NCBI RefSeq assembly: GCF_038019025.1 | Contig: NZ_CP150496.1 | Span: forward strand, 1,380,001-1,444,000 | Direction of reading: 5' to 3' | Length of the DNA: 64,000 nt | Origin: Polaribacter marinaquae | Lineage (GTDB): Bacteria > Bacteroidota > Bacteroidia > Flavobacteriales > Flavobacteriaceae | The notes under the pieces: generated by a model | What the model was told of the DNA's origin: nothing | Seen by the model: the letters and a program-made list of their open reading frames with translations, nothing else | The model's database searches: none | Shown here: positions 55,922 to 64,000 of the stretch, one piece after another | Position numbering within the stretch: the first letter of the stretch is position 1 | Layout: the number at the start of each line of letters is the position of its first letter | Position numbers and translations under genes: made by a program

Positions 55922-56746
55922 TTAAATGGCAACTTTTCCTTTTATATGAGGATGCGGATTGTAGTCTAACAATTCGAAGTCTTCGAATGTAAAATCTTCA
56001 ATATTTTTTATATTCGAATTCATTTTCATTTTTGGTAAAGGCCTTAAATCTCTAGACAATTGCAATTCTAATTGTTCTTTATGATTATTATAAATATGAG
56101 CATCACCAAATGTGTGAATAAATTCTCCTGCCTCATAACCACAAACTTGTGCAACCATCATTGTAAATAAAGCATAAGAAGCAATATTAAAAGGTACACC
56201 TAAAAATATATCTGCACTTCTTTGGTATAATTGACATGATAATTTTCCGTCTGCTACGTAAAACTGAAAAAAAGCATGACAAGGAGGTAAAGCTGCTTTT
56301 CCGTTCGCTACATTTTCAGAAAATGAAACTGACGTATCTGGCATTACAGAAGGATTCCAAGCAGAAACCATCATTCTTCTAGAATTTGGATTTTCTTTTA
56401 AAGTTGCAATTACATCTTTTAATTGATCAATTTCATCACTATTCCAATTACGCCATTGATGCCCATAAACAGGACCTAAATCTCCGTTTTCATCTGCCCA
56501 CTCATTCCAGATTCTTACGCCATTTTCCTGCAAATATTTAATATTTGTATCTCCTTTTATAAACCATAAAAGTTCATAAATTATAGATTTTAAGTGTAAT
56601 TTCTTTGTGGTAACCATCGGAAAACCTTCACTTAAGTCAAATCTCATTTGATAACCAAAAACACTTTTTGTTCCTGTACCTGTTCTATCTCCTTTTTCGT
56701 TTCCGTTTTCTAAAACGTGCTTTACTAAATCGTGATATTGTTTCAT
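55922..56746 (-). CDS. thyA: Thymidylate synthase
   Basis: Methylates dUMP to dTMP using methylenetetrahydrofolate. The 274-aa protein has the catalytic [12 protein letters not shown] (nucleophile Cys), [18 protein letters not shown], the R-x-R phosphate motif in [12 protein letters not shown], and the C-terminal [10 protein letters not shown] end. Length matches bacterial ThyA. Works with folA (54366). Divergence: the gene has its own terminator zone downstream (55886). Confidence 0.96.
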   Translation of the reverse strand: MKQYHDLVKHVLENGNEKGDRTGTGTKSVFGYQMRFDLSEGFPMVTTKKLHLKSIIYELLWFIKGDTNIKYLQENGVRIWNEWADENGDLGPVYGHQWRNWNSDEIDQLKDVIATLKENPNSRRMMVSAWNPSVMPDTSVSFSENVANGKAALPPCHAFFQFYVADGKLSCQLYQRSADIFLGVPFNIASYALFTMMVAQVCGYEAGEFIHTFGDAHIYNNHKEQLELQLSRDLRPLPKMKMNSNIKNIEDFTFEDFELLDYNPHPHIKGKVAI

Positions 56747-56803
56747 TTTATGATGTAAAGTGTTAATTAGATTTATTTTTCTAAAATAAATAAGTGTAAA
56801 AAT

Positions 56804-56837
56804 AAAAAAAGCTTCAAATGGTTTTATGAAGCTTTTT
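56804..56837 (-). terminator. Terminator of the nucleoside transporter gene
   Basis: Stem AAAAAGCTTCA / TGAAGCTTTTT with a ten-base loop, about 50 bases after the stop at 56886. Confidence 0.85.
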
Positions 56838-56885
56838 AAATAATATTTTAAAGTTATTAACTATTTAAAAAATAGTTTTTTTGTC

Positions 56886-58643
56886 TTAACCAATAATCAT
56901 ACCTGCAATAGTTGCAGACATTAAAGAGGCAATTGTACCACCAATTAATGCTTTCATTCCGAATTCTGACAATACTTTTCTTTGACCAGGAGCCAAAGAA
57001 CCAATACCACCAATTTGAATACCGATTGAAGCAAAATTCGCAAAACCACATAACATATAAGTCGCCATAATTATCGATTTATTATATGCTAAATGTGTTG
57101 CATTTGCAACATTTTTTAATTCTGCTAACTGTATGTAACCAACAAATTCACTTGCTGCTAGTTTAATACCTAATAATTGCCCCATAAGTGTCATATCTTC
57201 TGTTGGCACACCTATTAACCACATTAAAGGTGCAAAAACATATCCTAAAATAAACTCTAAAGACAACTGATCATATGCTGTATTATTTGCTATAATTTCA
57301 TTTAAAGAAGTTAAATCTCCTATTAAACCTAAACCTCCGTTTATCATTGCAATTACAGCTACAAAAACCAATAACATTGCACCAACATTTACAGCCAATC
57401 GCAAACCTTCTGTTGTTCCGTTTGCAATTGCATCTAAAATATTAGAACCTATTTTTTCTTGCGAAACGGTAACATCTGTATTTACCTCTTCTGTTTGCGG
57501 ATATAGAATTTTAGAAATTACAATTGCACCAGGAGCTGCCATAACAGACGCTGCTAATAAATGCTTTGCAAAAACCAATTCTAATTCTTTGTCTCCGCCA
57601 CCCAAAAAGCCAATGTAAGCAGCCAATACTGCTCCGGCAACTGTTGCCATTCCGCCAATCATTACTAAAAGCATTTCAGATTTATTCATCTTTTCTAAAT
57701 ATGCTTTAATTAATAATGGTGCTTCTGTTTGTCCTAAGAAAATATTACCTGCAACAGATAAACTTTCCATACCAGAAATACCTAAAAACTTAGACAATAC
57801 AATTGCTAAGATTTTAACCATCCATTGTATAATTCCTAAATAAAATAACAGTGAAGTTAATGCAGAGAAAAATATAATTGTAGGTAAAACTTGAAAAGCA
57901 AAAATGTATCCAAACGTGTCCATATCTGCAATTAAACCATCAAATAAAAACTTACTTCCAGCTTTTGTATATTCTAAGATTTCAATAAAAAGCTTACCAA
58001 CCAATTCAAATGCTTTCTGAATAAAAGATACTTTTAAAACGCCAATTGCAATAATTAACTGTAGCGCTAAACCAATTCCTACTTTTTTCCAATCGATAGC
58101 TTTCTTTTTAGAACTAAATAAAAAAGCGATTACAATTAAAGAAAACATACCTAATGCACCACGCCAAAAACTCGTAAAAGTAAAGCTACCACTTTCTATA
58201 ATACCTTCATTTTCTACAACTGATTTTGTTTCTTCTACTTCTTCTACCTTTTTAATTGGTGTTACGTTATCTGTTTCTGCTAATACAATTTTAGTATATT
58301 CTGGCGATGCTAATGTATATGTTACATCTCCTTCAGATAAAACCAAGCTTGCATTATCAAAAGATACAATATTAAAATATCTTAATTCTTCTTTTGGTGT
58401 TGTAGCATTAAGAATTATAAGATTATTTTGTCTTAAGTAAGTTCCTGTAGAAGCTGGTTTATATGCGTATGCAGGAAGTTGAAATTTACCATCGGATAAA
58501 GAAAAAACTTTTGTTTCTTCTGATTGAAGTAAAGATGTCCCGTCTGATTTTTTTACTGAATTAAAGGTCCAATTTTGTTCTAAATCTTGCCCAAAAATTG
58601 AAATTGAAATAAAACAAAAGGCAATTAAAAATATATTTTTCAT
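56886..58643 (-). CDS. NupC/CNT-type nucleoside transporter with exported N-terminal domain
   Basis: 585-aa concentrative nucleoside transporter. Residues about 165-585 carry the CNT core with GQTEAPLLIKAYLEKM and CGFANFASIGIQIGGIG nucleoside-binding motifs and about ten helices. CNT proteins are usually near 400 aa; this one has an extra N-terminus of about 165 residues with a signal peptide (MKNIFLIAFCFISISIFGQ) and a small beta-rich domain (TFNSVKKSDGTSLLQ to YTKIVLAET), joined by an acidic linker. That domain should lie in the periplasm. It sits between thyA and the bifunctional nuclease gene and supplies nucleosides for salvage. Confidence 0.88.
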   Translation of the reverse strand: MKNIFLIAFCFISISIFGQDLEQNWTFNSVKKSDGTSLLQSEETKVFSLSDGKFQLPAYAYKPASTGTYLRQNNLIILNATTPKEELRYFNIVSFDNASLVLSEGDVTYTLASPEYTKIVLAETDNVTPIKKVEEVEETKSVVENEGIIESGSFTFTSFWRGALGMFSLIVIAFLFSSKKKAIDWKKVGIGLALQLIIAIGVLKVSFIQKAFELVGKLFIEILEYTKAGSKFLFDGLIADMDTFGYIFAFQVLPTIIFFSALTSLLFYLGIIQWMVKILAIVLSKFLGISGMESLSVAGNIFLGQTEAPLLIKAYLEKMNKSEMLLVMIGGMATVAGAVLAAYIGFLGGGDKELELVFAKHLLAASVMAAPGAIVISKILYPQTEEVNTDVTVSQEKIGSNILDAIANGTTEGLRLAVNVGAMLLVFVAVIAMINGGLGLIGDLTSLNEIIANNTAYDQLSLEFILGYVFAPLMWLIGVPTEDMTLMGQLLGIKLAASEFVGYIQLAELKNVANATHLAYNKSIIMATYMLCGFANFASIGIQIGGIGSLAPGQRKVLSEFGMKALIGGTIASLMSATIAGMIIG

Positions 58644-58658
58644 AAGGTAAGTTTCGTG

Positions 58659-59270
58659 TTAAGACCGTTTACTAATTTCGTCTCTAATTTTTGCTGCCAA
58701 TTCATAATTTTCATTAGCAACTGCTTTGTCTAACTCTTGATTTAGCTCTGTTATAGATTTTTCTGCATAAGAATCTGATTTATCTACTTCTAAAATTGTA
58801 TCAATTTCTGATGTAATTTCATCTTCAGCATCATCTGTTAAACCTAATTCTTCTTCAATTTTTAAATAAACACCTGCTTTGTCTAAAATGTTTTCGTAGG
58901 TATAAATTGGTGCTTGAAAACGTACTGCAATTGCAATTGCATCTGATGTTCTTGCATCTATAACTTCTTGTTCTCCGTCTTTTTCGCAAATTAAACTAGA
59001 AAAGAAAACACCGTCTACTAATTTATGAATAATTACCTCTTTTATTTCTATTTGAAATCTATCTGAAAAGGTTTTAAACAAATCGTGTGTTAATGGTCTA
59101 GGTGGTCTTATTTCTTTTTCTAAAGCTATGGCTATAGATTGTGCTTCAAAGGCTCCAATAATTATTGGTAAAGTTCTACTTCCTTCCATTTCACTTAAAA
59201 CTAATGCGTATGCACCAGTTTGTGTTTGGCTGTAAGAAATTCCTTTTATGGTTAGTTTTATTAAACTCAT
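58659..59270 (-). CDS. Bifunctional nuclease (DUF151) with UVR motif
   Basis: 203-aa protein with a DUF151/BFN nuclease-like domain (about 1-145: LTIKGISYSQTQTGAYALVLSEMEG, IGAFEAQSIAIALE, VIDARTSDAIAIAVRF) and a C-terminal UVR/UvrB-UvrC interaction helix pair (about 170-203: ELNQELDKAVANENYELAAKIRDEI). This domain order is standard for Bacteroidota. It may act in DNA or RNA metabolism and could contact UvrA- or Clp-like partners via the UVR motif. It lies 15 bases upstream of the nucleoside transporter gene, same strand. Confidence 0.88.
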   Translation of the reverse strand: MSLIKLTIKGISYSQTQTGAYALVLSEMEGSRTLPIIIGAFEAQSIAIALEKEIRPPRPLTHDLFKTFSDRFQIEIKEVIIHKLVDGVFFSSLICEKDGEQEVIDARTSDAIAIAVRFQAPIYTYENILDKAGVYLKIEEELGLTDDAEDEITSEIDTILEVDKSDSYAEKSITELNQELDKAVANENYELAAKIRDEISKRS

Positions 59271-59400
59271 ATATCTTTCTGCGGGAAATAAAATTAGCTT
59301 TTTTTAAAATTATTTTAGGCTAATTTTTAAGGGCACAATTTACTAAAAAATTAGATAGTGAAAACAGTTATTTTTTATACTTTACTTTTTTAGTTATAAT

Positions 59401-59500
59401 AAAGCCTGCCTGAAGGATAGAGCTATTGTTTGAGCTCTTTTGTTTTGTGAAATAAAATGGAACAAAACAAAAAGCGAGTAGCGAAAGCCTGACGAAATTA
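59401..59500. repeat. Structured intergenic element with nested inverted repeats
   Basis: About 100 bases in an otherwise empty 330-base gap (59271-59604). It contains AGAGCT/AGCTCT (59419-59424 with 59433-59438) and TTTTGTTTTGT/ACAAAACAAAA (59438-59448 with 59462-59472), plus AGCGAGTAGCGAAAGCCTGACG. Its base composition is markedly higher in G+C than the flanks. It resembles dispersed intergenic repeat elements I have seen in other flavobacterial genomes, but only one copy is in this window, so the repeat nature is inferred. The remaining gap shows nothing. Confidence 0.45.
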
Positions 59501-59523
59501 TGATTTTAGAAATTGTTTAATTT

Positions 59524-59562
59524 AAAAAAACCTATCAAAACAATAAATTCTGATAGGTTTTT
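59524..59562 (-). terminator. Terminator after etfA
   Basis: Stem AAAAACCTATCA / TGATAGGTTTTT with a loop of about 13 bases, downstream of etfA on the minus strand. Confidence 0.83.
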
Positions 59563-59604
59563 GAAATGCTATTACTTCATAATTTGGGCACGCCCAAACT
59601 ATTT

Positions 59605-60561
59605 TTAAGCAGCTTTAAACGCTTTTAATTTTTCTATTAATTTAGGTACAACTTCAAAAGCATCTCCTACAACTCCGTAATCTGCTGCCTTAAAAAATGG
59701 TGCTTCTGGATCTGTGTTAATAACTACTTTTACTTTAGATGCATTTATACCTGCCAAATGCTGTATTGCACCAGAAATACCAATTGCAATATATAAATTA
59801 GAAGCAACTGGTTTACCTGTTTGCCCAACATGCTCTCCGTGAGGTCTCCAACCTAAATCTGAAACTGGTTTAGAACAAGCTGTTGCAGCGCCTAAAACTT
59901 CTGCTAACTCTTCTACCATTCCCCAATTTTCTGGTCCTTTTAAACCTCTACCAGCAGAAACTACAGTATCTGCATCTGCAATTGTTACTTTACCGGTTAC
60001 TCTTTCTATATTTTCTGATGTTACGCCTGATGCAGCAACTTCTGCATCAAAAGCCTCTACAGTTCCTTCTACTGCATTCTCATGTATACCAAAAGAATTT
60101 TTTGCTAAACCAATAACTTTTTTGTCTGTAGAAATTACAGTATTAGAAAATGCTTTGTTAGAAAATGCCTTTCTTTTTACTGTAAAAGGACTTGTACTAG
60201 ATGGTGCAGCAACTACATTAGATGCATAACCTGCTTCTAAAGAAACGGCTACTAAAGGTGCTAAATACAAACCATCTATACTAGAATCTACAACTACAAC
60301 AGATGCACTTTCTTTTGCTGCTGCTTGTTGTACTACTGCTGCATATTGTTTTGCATTAAATGTTGCTAAACTATCGTTAGAAACCGCTAAAACTTTTTCT
60401 GCACCATATTTATGTAATTCTGAAGAATCAGCAGCGTTTATTGTTAAAACAACAACATTTTCACCTAACTGTTCTGCAACTTTTTTTCCGTAAGAAACTA
60501 CTTCAAAAGCAGTTTTCTTAAATTTTCCGTCTGTTGAATCGGCAAATACTAAAACTGACAT
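59605..60561 (-). CDS. etfA: Electron transfer flavoprotein, subunit alpha
   Basis: Carries electrons from acyl-CoA dehydrogenases to the quinone pool. The 318-aa protein has the N-terminal nucleotide-binding half (VLVFADSTDGKFKKTAFEV) and the C-terminal FAD-binding domain with GRGLKGPENWGMVEELA, DLGWRPHGEHVGQTGK, the FAD motif in AIGISGAIQHLAGI and INTDPEAPFFKAADYG. Full length. Its partner etfB is 102 bases upstream, same strand. It supports fatty-acid or branched-chain oxidation, which fits icmF at 33912. Confidence 0.95.
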   Translation of the reverse strand: MSVLVFADSTDGKFKKTAFEVVSYGKKVAEQLGENVVVLTINAADSSELHKYGAEKVLAVSNDSLATFNAKQYAAVVQQAAAKESASVVVVDSSIDGLYLAPLVAVSLEAGYASNVVAAPSSTSPFTVKRKAFSNKAFSNTVISTDKKVIGLAKNSFGIHENAVEGTVEAFDAEVAASGVTSENIERVTGKVTIADADTVVSAGRGLKGPENWGMVEELAEVLGAATACSKPVSDLGWRPHGEHVGQTGKPVASNLYIAIGISGAIQHLAGINASKVKVVINTDPEAPFFKAADYGVVGDAFEVVPKLIEKLKAFKAA

Positions 60562-60663
60562 ATTTTTTATTTTTATATTTTCTAAAGCATTAAAGCGCTT
60601 AGAGAAAATGAATTTTTAATTATTTTTTTGATAAAATTTAGAATGTAAAACTTTTACCGAAAC

Positions 60664-61410
60664 TTAAATAACTTTAGCCTCGTTGTGTAATAAGTTAATT
60701 AACTCATCTAAATTATCTGCATCTACTAATTTAACAGCTCCTTTTGGTGCTGGTTTTTCGTAAGTTTGAATATTTGTTGATGCATTTGCGCCAGTAGCTT
60801 CTACTACTTGTAATGGTTTTTTACGTGCCATCATAATTCCTCTCATGTTAGGAATACGCAAGTCTTTTTCTTCTACAATACCTTTTTGTCCACCAACTAC
60901 TAATGGTAAAGTTGTTGCTAAAGATTCTGTACCACCATCAATTTCTCTTTTTGCATTTACGCTTGTACCGTCTACTTCCATCTCTACACAACCGTTAACA
61001 AAGTTAAAATCTATTAATGATGCTAACATTCCTGGTACCATTTGACCATTATAATCTGCAGATTCTTTACCTGCTAAAACTAAATCGAAACCACCGTTTT
61101 TTACAACTTCTGCTAATTCTTTAGCTACTAAAAACCCATCTGTTGGTTTTGCATTTATTCTAATAGCGTCATCTGCACCAATTGCCAAAGCTTTTCTTAG
61201 CGTTGGTTCTGTTTCTGCACCACCAACATTAACAACCGTTACTGTAGCACCTTGCTTTTCTTTAAACCACATTGCTCTTGTTAAACAAAATTCGTCATAA
61301 GGATTAATTACAAACTGCACACCGTTTTTATCAAACTCAGCATCATTATTTGTAAAATTAATTTTTGAAGTGGTATCAGGTACGTGACTAATACAAACTA
61401 ATATTTTCAT
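60664..61410 (-). CDS. etfB: Electron transfer flavoprotein, subunit beta
   Basis: Partner of EtfA in the flavin-containing heterodimer. The 248-aa protein begins MKILVCISHVPDTTSKINF, has the AMP-binding-type domain (NPYDEFCLTRA, ALAIGADDAIRI), the V-L-A-G-K-E-S-A-D motif and the recognition loop region MRGIMMARKKPL that docks on dehydrogenases, with the last helix after it. Typical length. A -7-like TAATTTCG is seen upstream on the minus strand. The etfB-etfA order is the usual one. Confidence 0.95.
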   Translation of the reverse strand: MKILVCISHVPDTTSKINFTNNDAEFDKNGVQFVINPYDEFCLTRAMWFKEKQGATVTVVNVGGAETEPTLRKALAIGADDAIRINAKPTDGFLVAKELAEVVKNGGFDLVLAGKESADYNGQMVPGMLASLIDFNFVNGCVEMEVDGTSVNAKREIDGGTESLATTLPLVVGGQKGIVEEKDLRIPNMRGIMMARKKPLQVVEATGANASTNIQTYEKPAPKGAVKLVDADNLDELINLLHNEAKVI

Positions 61411-61461
61411 AAATTATAATTTTATATTCTTTTCTTGTTGACGAAATTACGGCTTTTTTTT

Positions 61462-61491
61462 AAAAAATACTATGCGTGCATAGTATTTTTT
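61462..61491 (-). terminator. Terminator after the GT-C-like gene
   Basis: Perfect stem AAAAAATACTATGC / GCATAGTATTTTTT with only two unpaired bases, just past the stop at 61507. Its symmetry lets it work both ways. Confidence 0.85.
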
Positions 61492-61506
61492 TATTTATTT
61501 ATCAAT

Positions 61507-62661
61507 TTAAGATAAATTGTTGTTTAGATTTTTAGCCTTTTCTAAAAAATACATGAGAATAAATGGAAGTATCATAGACAAATACGAAATATCAAATAAA
61601 TTACCATGTATGTTTGCATAAAAACCTTCCTCAATTACATTTAATATAAAAGTAACAAACATTAATCCTGATAAAATATAGGTTGAAAACAAAAACACAT
61701 CACTACTATTTTTAACTTTAAACGAAAAAACGAATGGAAGTAATAGAGAAATTAAGATTAAAATCTTTGGAGCATATCTGGTTTGATGATTAAACGGATT
61801 GTGTTCTTTTATGAATGTTAAACTTGGTAAGTCTATAAAAACAGGTAATGAAATAAAAATTAATGACATTAAAAAACATAAAATAAAAAGCAACTTCTTA
61901 TAAGGTTTTACTTTTATAAATTCTGAAAACATAAATATGGTTAAGGGTATTGCGACAATACCTCTTGTTAATACTAAAAAAGCAGAAAAGAATGCAATTA
62001 AATAGGACTGTTTAAAAATATTATTCTTGAATTTTTGCTGCCAAATTGAAATAAAAAGAAGGACTAAAATACAATTACTCATCAAATCGCTTTTACCAAT
62101 AACTTCCCAAAAATATGAAGGTGCTAACGTAAATAGTAAAAAAATAAAAACCTTTTCATCATTTTTAATTTTAGAAAGTATAATAAATATAGACAAAAAC
62201 AAAAAAGTAAATGGTTGTAAAAAACCAACATCTCCTAACAAATAAAATGGCAACCCAACATAAAATAAACCTGGTAAGTTAGAGGTAGTATTGCCCAAAT
62301 GATCTAAAATAGCATAAGGATATTTTCCTTCTAAAATACTTTTTATTAAAACCTCTAAAGCAGACCATCTATCCGTATTTAAGCTTAATCCGTCTACTTT
62401 TAAATTAATAAACATCAACAAGCAAAAAAAACACAAAGAAAAAGCAAACAAGATAAAATTCATTTTTTTAACATTGTTTAAAATTGCTTTTACTTTATTA
62501 TACAGTAATAGACTAAAAATAATTAAAACAATATAAAATAGCATAAAAATAAAACTAGGTAACCCCTCTATTCTATTTGAATACTTTAAAACAAAAAGTG
62601 AATTTATAATTATATATACAATTAAAAAAAACTTTTTTTTACTAACAAAATCAATAAACAT
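61507..62661 (-). CDS. Multi-span membrane protein, possible GT-C glycosyltransferase
   Basis: 384 aa with ten or more hydrophobic segments. A conserved-looking extracytoplasmic stretch, LSLNTDRWSALEVLIKSILEGKYPYAILDH (residues about 90-120; acidic D and E near the first helices), resembles loop 1 of lipid-linked-sugar GT-C enzymes, and HNPFNHQTRY lies in a later loop. The ATG at 62661 (MFIDFVSKKKFF) is preferred to a TTG six bases upstream. No neighbouring cell-wall genes. Alternative: polymerase or ligase of a surface polysaccharide. Confidence in the class is low. Confidence 0.55.
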   Translation of the reverse strand: MFIDFVSKKKFFLIVYIIINSLFVLKYSNRIEGLPSFIFMLFYIVLIIFSLLLYNKVKAILNNVKKMNFILFAFSLCFFCLLMFINLKVDGLSLNTDRWSALEVLIKSILEGKYPYAILDHLGNTTSNLPGLFYVGLPFYLLGDVGFLQPFTFLFLSIFIILSKIKNDEKVFIFLLFTLAPSYFWEVIGKSDLMSNCILVLLFISIWQQKFKNNIFKQSYLIAFFSAFLVLTRGIVAIPLTIFMFSEFIKVKPYKKLLFILCFLMSLIFISLPVFIDLPSLTFIKEHNPFNHQTRYAPKILILISLLLPFVFSFKVKNSSDVFLFSTYILSGLMFVTFILNVIEEGFYANIHGNLFDISYLSMILPFILMYFLEKAKNLNNNLS

Positions 62662-62725
62662 GTTCAAAATATAAAATTCTTCTATTTTTGATATAAAAGT
62701 ACATTTTATTTACTCATAAATTCCT

Positions 62726-62733
62726 TACTTTTG
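62726..62733 (+). promoter_or_regulatory. -7 element of pdhB promoter
   Basis: TACTTTTG matches TAnnTTTG about 33 bases before the pdhB ATG. The -33 region is only T-rich. Confidence 0.55.
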
Positions 62734-62765
62734 CTTATCAAAAAACAAACAATAATTTAGATTCA

Positions 62766-63743
62766 ATGAAGACAGTTCAATTTAGAGAGGCAATTTGTGA
62801 AGCCATGAGCGAAGAAATGCGCAGAGATGAAAGCATTTACTTAATGGGTGAAGAAGTTGCAGAATATAATGGAGCTTATAAAGCTAGTAAAGGAATGTTA
62901 GACGAGTTTGGTGCAAAAAGAGTTATAGATACTCCTATTGCAGAACTTGGTTTTGCAGGTATTGCAATTGGTTCTGCTATGAATGGCAATAGACCTATTG
63001 TAGAATACATGACTTTTAACTTCTCTTTAGTTGGTATTGATCAAATTATTAACAACGCAGCAAAAATTAGACAAATGTCTGGTGGGCAATTCAATTGTCC
63101 TATTGTTTTTAGAGGACCAACTGCATCTGCAGGTCAATTAGGAGCAACACACTCTCAAGCATTTGAAAACTGGTTTGCAAACACACCTGGTTTAAAAGTT
63201 ATTGTACCATCTAACCCATACGACGCTAAAGGATTATTAAAAGCAGCTATTAGAGATGATGATCCGGTAATTTTTATGGAGTCTGAACAAATGTATGGTG
63301 ATAAGATGGAAATTCCGGAAGGAGAGTACATTATACCTATTGGTGTTGCGGACATTAAAAGAGAAGGTACAGATGTAACTATTGTTTCTTTTGGTAAAAT
63401 TATTAAAGAAGCTTACAAAGCTGCAGACGAATTAGCAAAAGACAATATTTCTGTTGAAATTATAGATTTAAGAACTGTGCGCCCAATGGATCACGCAGCT
63501 ATTTTAACTTCTGTAAAGAAAACAAATAGATTGGTAGTGTTAGAAGAAGCGTGGCCATTTGCAAGTGTAGCGTCAGAAATTACATATAGAATTCAAAACG
63601 AAGCATTCGATTATTTAGATGCTCCAATCAAAAGAATAACTACTGCAGATGCACCAGCACCTTACTCTCCGGTTTTATTCGAAAAATGGATTCCGAATGC
63701 ACAAGATGTTATAAAAGCAGTAAAAGAAGTAATGTATATTTAA
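62766..63743 (+). CDS. pdhB: Pyruvate dehydrogenase E1 component, subunit beta
   Basis: Beta half of the thiamine-diphosphate-dependent E1 that decarboxylates pyruvate for acetyl-CoA synthesis. The 325-aa protein has the N-terminal EAICEAMSEEMRRD, GEEVAEYNGAYKASKGM, the TPI-AE-G motif DTPIAELGFAGIAIG, GPTASAGQLGATHSQAFE, the C-terminal transketolase domain with DLRTVRPMD and VVLEEAWPFASVASEI. Typical length. The alpha subunit (pdhA) and E2 are not in the window. Terminator behind the gene. Confidence 0.94.
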   Translation: MKTVQFREAICEAMSEEMRRDESIYLMGEEVAEYNGAYKASKGMLDEFGAKRVIDTPIAELGFAGIAIGSAMNGNRPIVEYMTFNFSLVGIDQIINNAAKIRQMSGGQFNCPIVFRGPTASAGQLGATHSQAFENWFANTPGLKVIVPSNPYDAKGLLKAAIRDDDPVIFMESEQMYGDKMEIPEGEYIIPIGVADIKREGTDVTIVSFGKIIKEAYKAADELAKDNISVEIIDLRTVRPMDHAAILTSVKKTNRLVVLEEAWPFASVASEITYRIQNEAFDYLDAPIKRITTADAPAPYSPVLFEKWIPNAQDVIKAVKEVMYI

Positions 63744-63765
63744 TACATAATTTTACATAAATTTT

Positions 63766-63802
63766 AAAAATCCTTTTTTCTTAGTTTGAAAAAAGGATTT
63801 TT
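63766..63802 (+). terminator. Terminator after pdhB
   Basis: Stem AAAAATCCTTTTTTC / GAAAAAAGGATTTTT with a seven-base loop. Confidence 0.88.
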
Positions 63803-63852
63803 AAATTCTAGATAAGTTCGAAAACCATTGCGCAAATACACTATAAAATATA

Positions 63853-63882
63853 TTGAAAAACTTATAAGATTTACTACTTTTG
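63853..63882 (+). promoter_or_regulatory. Promoter of ppa
   Basis: TTG at 63853-63855 and TACTTTTG at 63875-63882 with a 19-base spacer, a full consensus match about 30 bases before the ppa ATG. Confidence 0.72.
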
Positions 63883-63912
63883 CAATAAGTTTAAAAGATA
63901 AATAAGAAATTT

Positions 63913-64000
63913 ATGAGTTCAGAAGATAAGAAGACTTTTGATGTTTTAATAGAGATACCTAAAGGAAGTAGAAATAAATATGAGTATGATTTTGATTTAA
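63913..64000 (+). CDS. ppa: Inorganic pyrophosphatase, N-terminal fragment (cut by window edge)
   Basis: Only the first 29 codons are in the window. The visible start (MSSEDKKTFDVLIEIPKGS followed by RNKYEYDFD) matches the N-terminus of family I soluble pyrophosphatases, where the E-I-P-K-G-S-R-N-K-Y-E segment contributes to the phosphate-binding active site. The enzyme hydrolyses pyrophosphate released by biosynthesis, for example by GlgC. A consensus promoter precedes it. Confidence 0.88.
   Translation, partial: MSSEDKKTFDVLIEIPKGSRNKYEYDFDL

Noticed and set aside
59883..60116. A leucine-rich 77-aa plus-strand frame.
   Set aside because: It is antisense to etfA and arises from its codon pattern; low-complexity and without a start signal.

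Overview
The window is chromosomal DNA of a low-GC marine-type member of the Bacteroidota, most probably family Flavobacteriaceae (Polaribacter/Tenacibaculum-like; the genus is inferred from overall protein resemblance, not tested). Supporting signs are the 16S rRNA fragment, promoters of the Bacteroidota type (TTG, about 19-20 bp, TAnnTTTG), few Shine-Dalgarno sequences, a SusC/SusD pair, type III glutamine synthetase, a fused IcmF mutase and many small lipoproteins with DUF domains typical of flavobacteria. Coding density is high. I saw no prophage, insertion sequence or CRISPR array.

Layout. 1-1272: 5' part of a 16S rRNA gene on the minus strand with two tandem promoters. 1643-4884: translation block thrS-infC-rpmI-rplT, with infC apparently starting at a rare ATA codon. 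5695-12984: glycogen operon glgA-glgC-glgB followed by a GH31 alpha-glucosidase. 12985-13362: dyad repeats, a promoter, a candidate small RNA and a 51-aa membrane peptide. 13492-19784: prfA, purM and two divergent glutamine synthetases of different types (III and II). 19843-22610: a cation exchanger, three tiny genes, tRNA-Arg(ACG) and small proteins. 22616-26863: clpS, prmA, tpiA, a TlpA-like thioredoxin, pyrF and a helical-backbone metal-receptor-like protein. 26935-31697: SusD and a SusC receptor gene broken by one in-frame stop codon. 31957-33734: four small genes, including two short conserved-type proteins of 58 and 54 aa. 33912-37993: icmF and a plug-only TonB-receptor fragment.

38269-41489 is the most unusual stretch: a 33-residue peptide with 11 cysteines, a SigZ-like ECF sigma factor with a Cys-rich tail, a PAS/LOV-like protein without the photoactive cysteine, a dienelactone-hydrolase-like enzyme and a methyltransferase. 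41534-50863: YgiQ-type radical SAM protein, DJ-1/PfpI lipoprotein, two S15-type peptidases/hydrolases, a VOC protein and small enzymes. 50999-59270: membrane proteins, tag, an M24 peptidase, folA, a stand-alone glycogen-binding domain, thyA, a nucleoside transporter with an extra secreted domain, and a bifunctional nuclease. 59401-61410: a structured intergenic repeat-like element, then etfBA. 61507-64000: a GT-C-like membrane protein, pdhB and the start of ppa.

Most genes serve core metabolism: translation, glycogen storage and use, nitrogen assimilation, nucleotide synthesis, peptide degradation and acyl-CoA oxidation. Genes run in short operons separated by strong hairpin terminators, many of them bidirectional between convergent genes.
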